A stretch of DNA of 63,629 bases from an uncultured Eubacteriales bacterium. Lineage in GTDB: Bacteria; Bacillota; Clostridia; Christensenellales; Borkfalkiaceae. Location of the stretch: NCBI GenBank assembly GCA_958421945.1, contig CATZMZ010000009.1, forward strand, positions 1 to 63,629, in the 5' to 3' direction. This document shows positions 63,195 to 63,629 of the stretch, in pieces (the first letter of the stretch is position 1; every line of letters starts with the position of its first letter). A program made the translations under genes and the position numbers. Below the pieces are notes generated by a model. That model saw only the letters and a program-made list of their open reading frames with translations, did not search any database and was not told the DNA's origin.

Positions 63195-63430
63195 TCCCCG
63201 TCTCCGCGGCAGCGACTATATCTCTATCCTTACGTCATTTTGAAACGTTCTTCCCTGAAGAACTTTGGAAGAATCCCTTTCCCTTTCTTGCGTCATTGCG
63301 AATGCTTTTGACAGTCGACCTTAATGCAAAATCATTATAAGTCATTGCGAGGAGCATAGCGACGTGGCAATCTCCGCGGCAGCGGCTATTTCTCTATCCT
63401 TACGTCATCTTGAAATAGACAGTGACGGGC
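63195..63430 (+). repeat. fragments and one copy of the ~114-bp dispersed repeat
   Basis: A right-hand fragment (CTCCGCGGCAGCGACTATAT and onwards) is at 63200-63240, and a fuller copy with the ATTGCGAGGAGCATAGCGAC core starts at 63344. A partial CATTGCGAATGC motif is at 63294. They have the same orientation as the other copies. No gene is present in 63060-63540. Confidence 0.85.
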
Positions 63431-63499
63431 AATAAAAGTATCCCTTAAAAGGAAAAGCGGCAAGGCGTGCGCTTGCCGCTCAAATACTAGTTTTTTATT

Positions 63500-63528
63500 T
63501 GCTTACTATTGCACTTAATAGTATAATT
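63500..63528 (+). promoter_or_regulatory. possible promoter of a very short transcript
   Basis: TTGCTT at about 63500, a 17-base spacer with an ACTATT/AATAGT inverted repeat, and TATAAT at about 63523. The next terminator is at 63541-63575, so only a ~45-base RNA could be made. Confidence 0.35.
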
Positions 63529-63540
63529 TACCCGTATAGC

Positions 63541-63575
63541 AAAGCCCCGTTATACGCAAAGTATAACGGGGCTTT
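63541..63575. terminator. strong terminator hairpin at the right edge
   Basis: A perfect 15-bp stem (AAAGCCCCGTTATAC and its complement, 5-base loop) followed on the plus strand by GTTTTT. It may serve a gene that enters from the right on the minus strand. Confidence 0.8.
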
Positions 63576-63596
63576 GTTTTTGGATGCAGCAACAAC

Positions 63597-63629
63597 CTAT
63601 CTTCCCGAATCGTCTCCAATTAAGTATTT
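63597..63629 (-). CDS. possible C-terminal end of a gene entering from the right
   Basis: One minus-strand frame runs open from the window edge for ten codons and stops at TAG (63597-63599), just before the terminator at 63541-63575. This is suggestive of a gene end but too short to identify. Confidence 0.25.
   Translation of the reverse strand, partial: KYLIGDDSGR

Overview
The window looks like a chromosomal segment of a Gram-positive, low-to-moderate GC Clostridia-type bacterium (Bacillota). Supporting signs are strong GGAGG ribosome sites, TTGACA/N17/TATAAT promoters, an L10 leader RNA of the Firmicutes type, an rpsL-rpsG-fusA-tuf cluster, lipoprotein signal peptides and CUT1 sugar importers that lack their own ATPase. 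A gut lineage is likely but is inference; genus and species cannot be read from the sequence.

Layout, left to right. 0-3.2 kb: an outward promoter at the left edge, a phosphohexomutase and a six-tRNA cluster (Gly, Arg, His, Gln, two Lys). 3.2-12.1 kb: a 50-residue SHOCT-like gene, an LRR lipoprotein, an M1-type metallopeptidase lipoprotein, an M23 protein with a lost active-site His, a small exported protein, HU, a degenerate iron-alcohol-dehydrogenase-like protein, an M20 peptidase and a metallo-beta-lactamase-fold hydrolase. 12.2-24.7 kb: tuf, fusA, rpsG, rpsL, rpoC and rpoB, all on the minus strand, in several promoter units. 25.0-26.6 kb, plus strand: rqcP and an ispD-ispF fusion.

26.8-46.2 kb is a large minus-strand glycan-use locus. 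It holds an AraC regulator, a 46-residue small ORF, two secreted Ig/CBM-like proteins, a CUT1 importer (binding protein and two permeases), a 935-residue secreted protein, a secreted and a cytoplasmic DUF4838 protein, a TIM-barrel isomerase-like enzyme and two Gfo/Idh/MocA dehydrogenases. The simplest reading is surface capture and trimming of a glycan, import of an oligosaccharide, then oxidation-based breakdown inside the cell. The locus is bounded by two 60-bp direct repeats (59/60 identical) that are terminators; removing the segment would leave ispDF and ruvX convergent with one shared terminator.

46.3-52.9 kb: a RuvX-DUF1292 in-frame fusion with an internal start and a Cys/His-rich linker, a YtxH-like small protein, iscR-iscS-iscU, a divergent pair of unknown genes and a cyclophilin-like lipoprotein. 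53.0-59.3 kb: a ribose-type ABC importer with a divergent AraC regulator, flanked on both sides by direct copies of a ~114-bp dispersed repeat. 59.4-63.0 kb: rplL, rplJ (with L10 leader), rplA, rplK, nusG, secE and rpmG.

The most notable global feature is that rplL and rpoB, normally adjacent, are about 35 kb apart in unchanged order and orientation, and the gap contains two sugar cassettes that each look repeat-bounded. Several genes with clear promoters have their start codon only 5-11 bases after the -10 box and no ribosome site, suggesting leaderless mRNAs.
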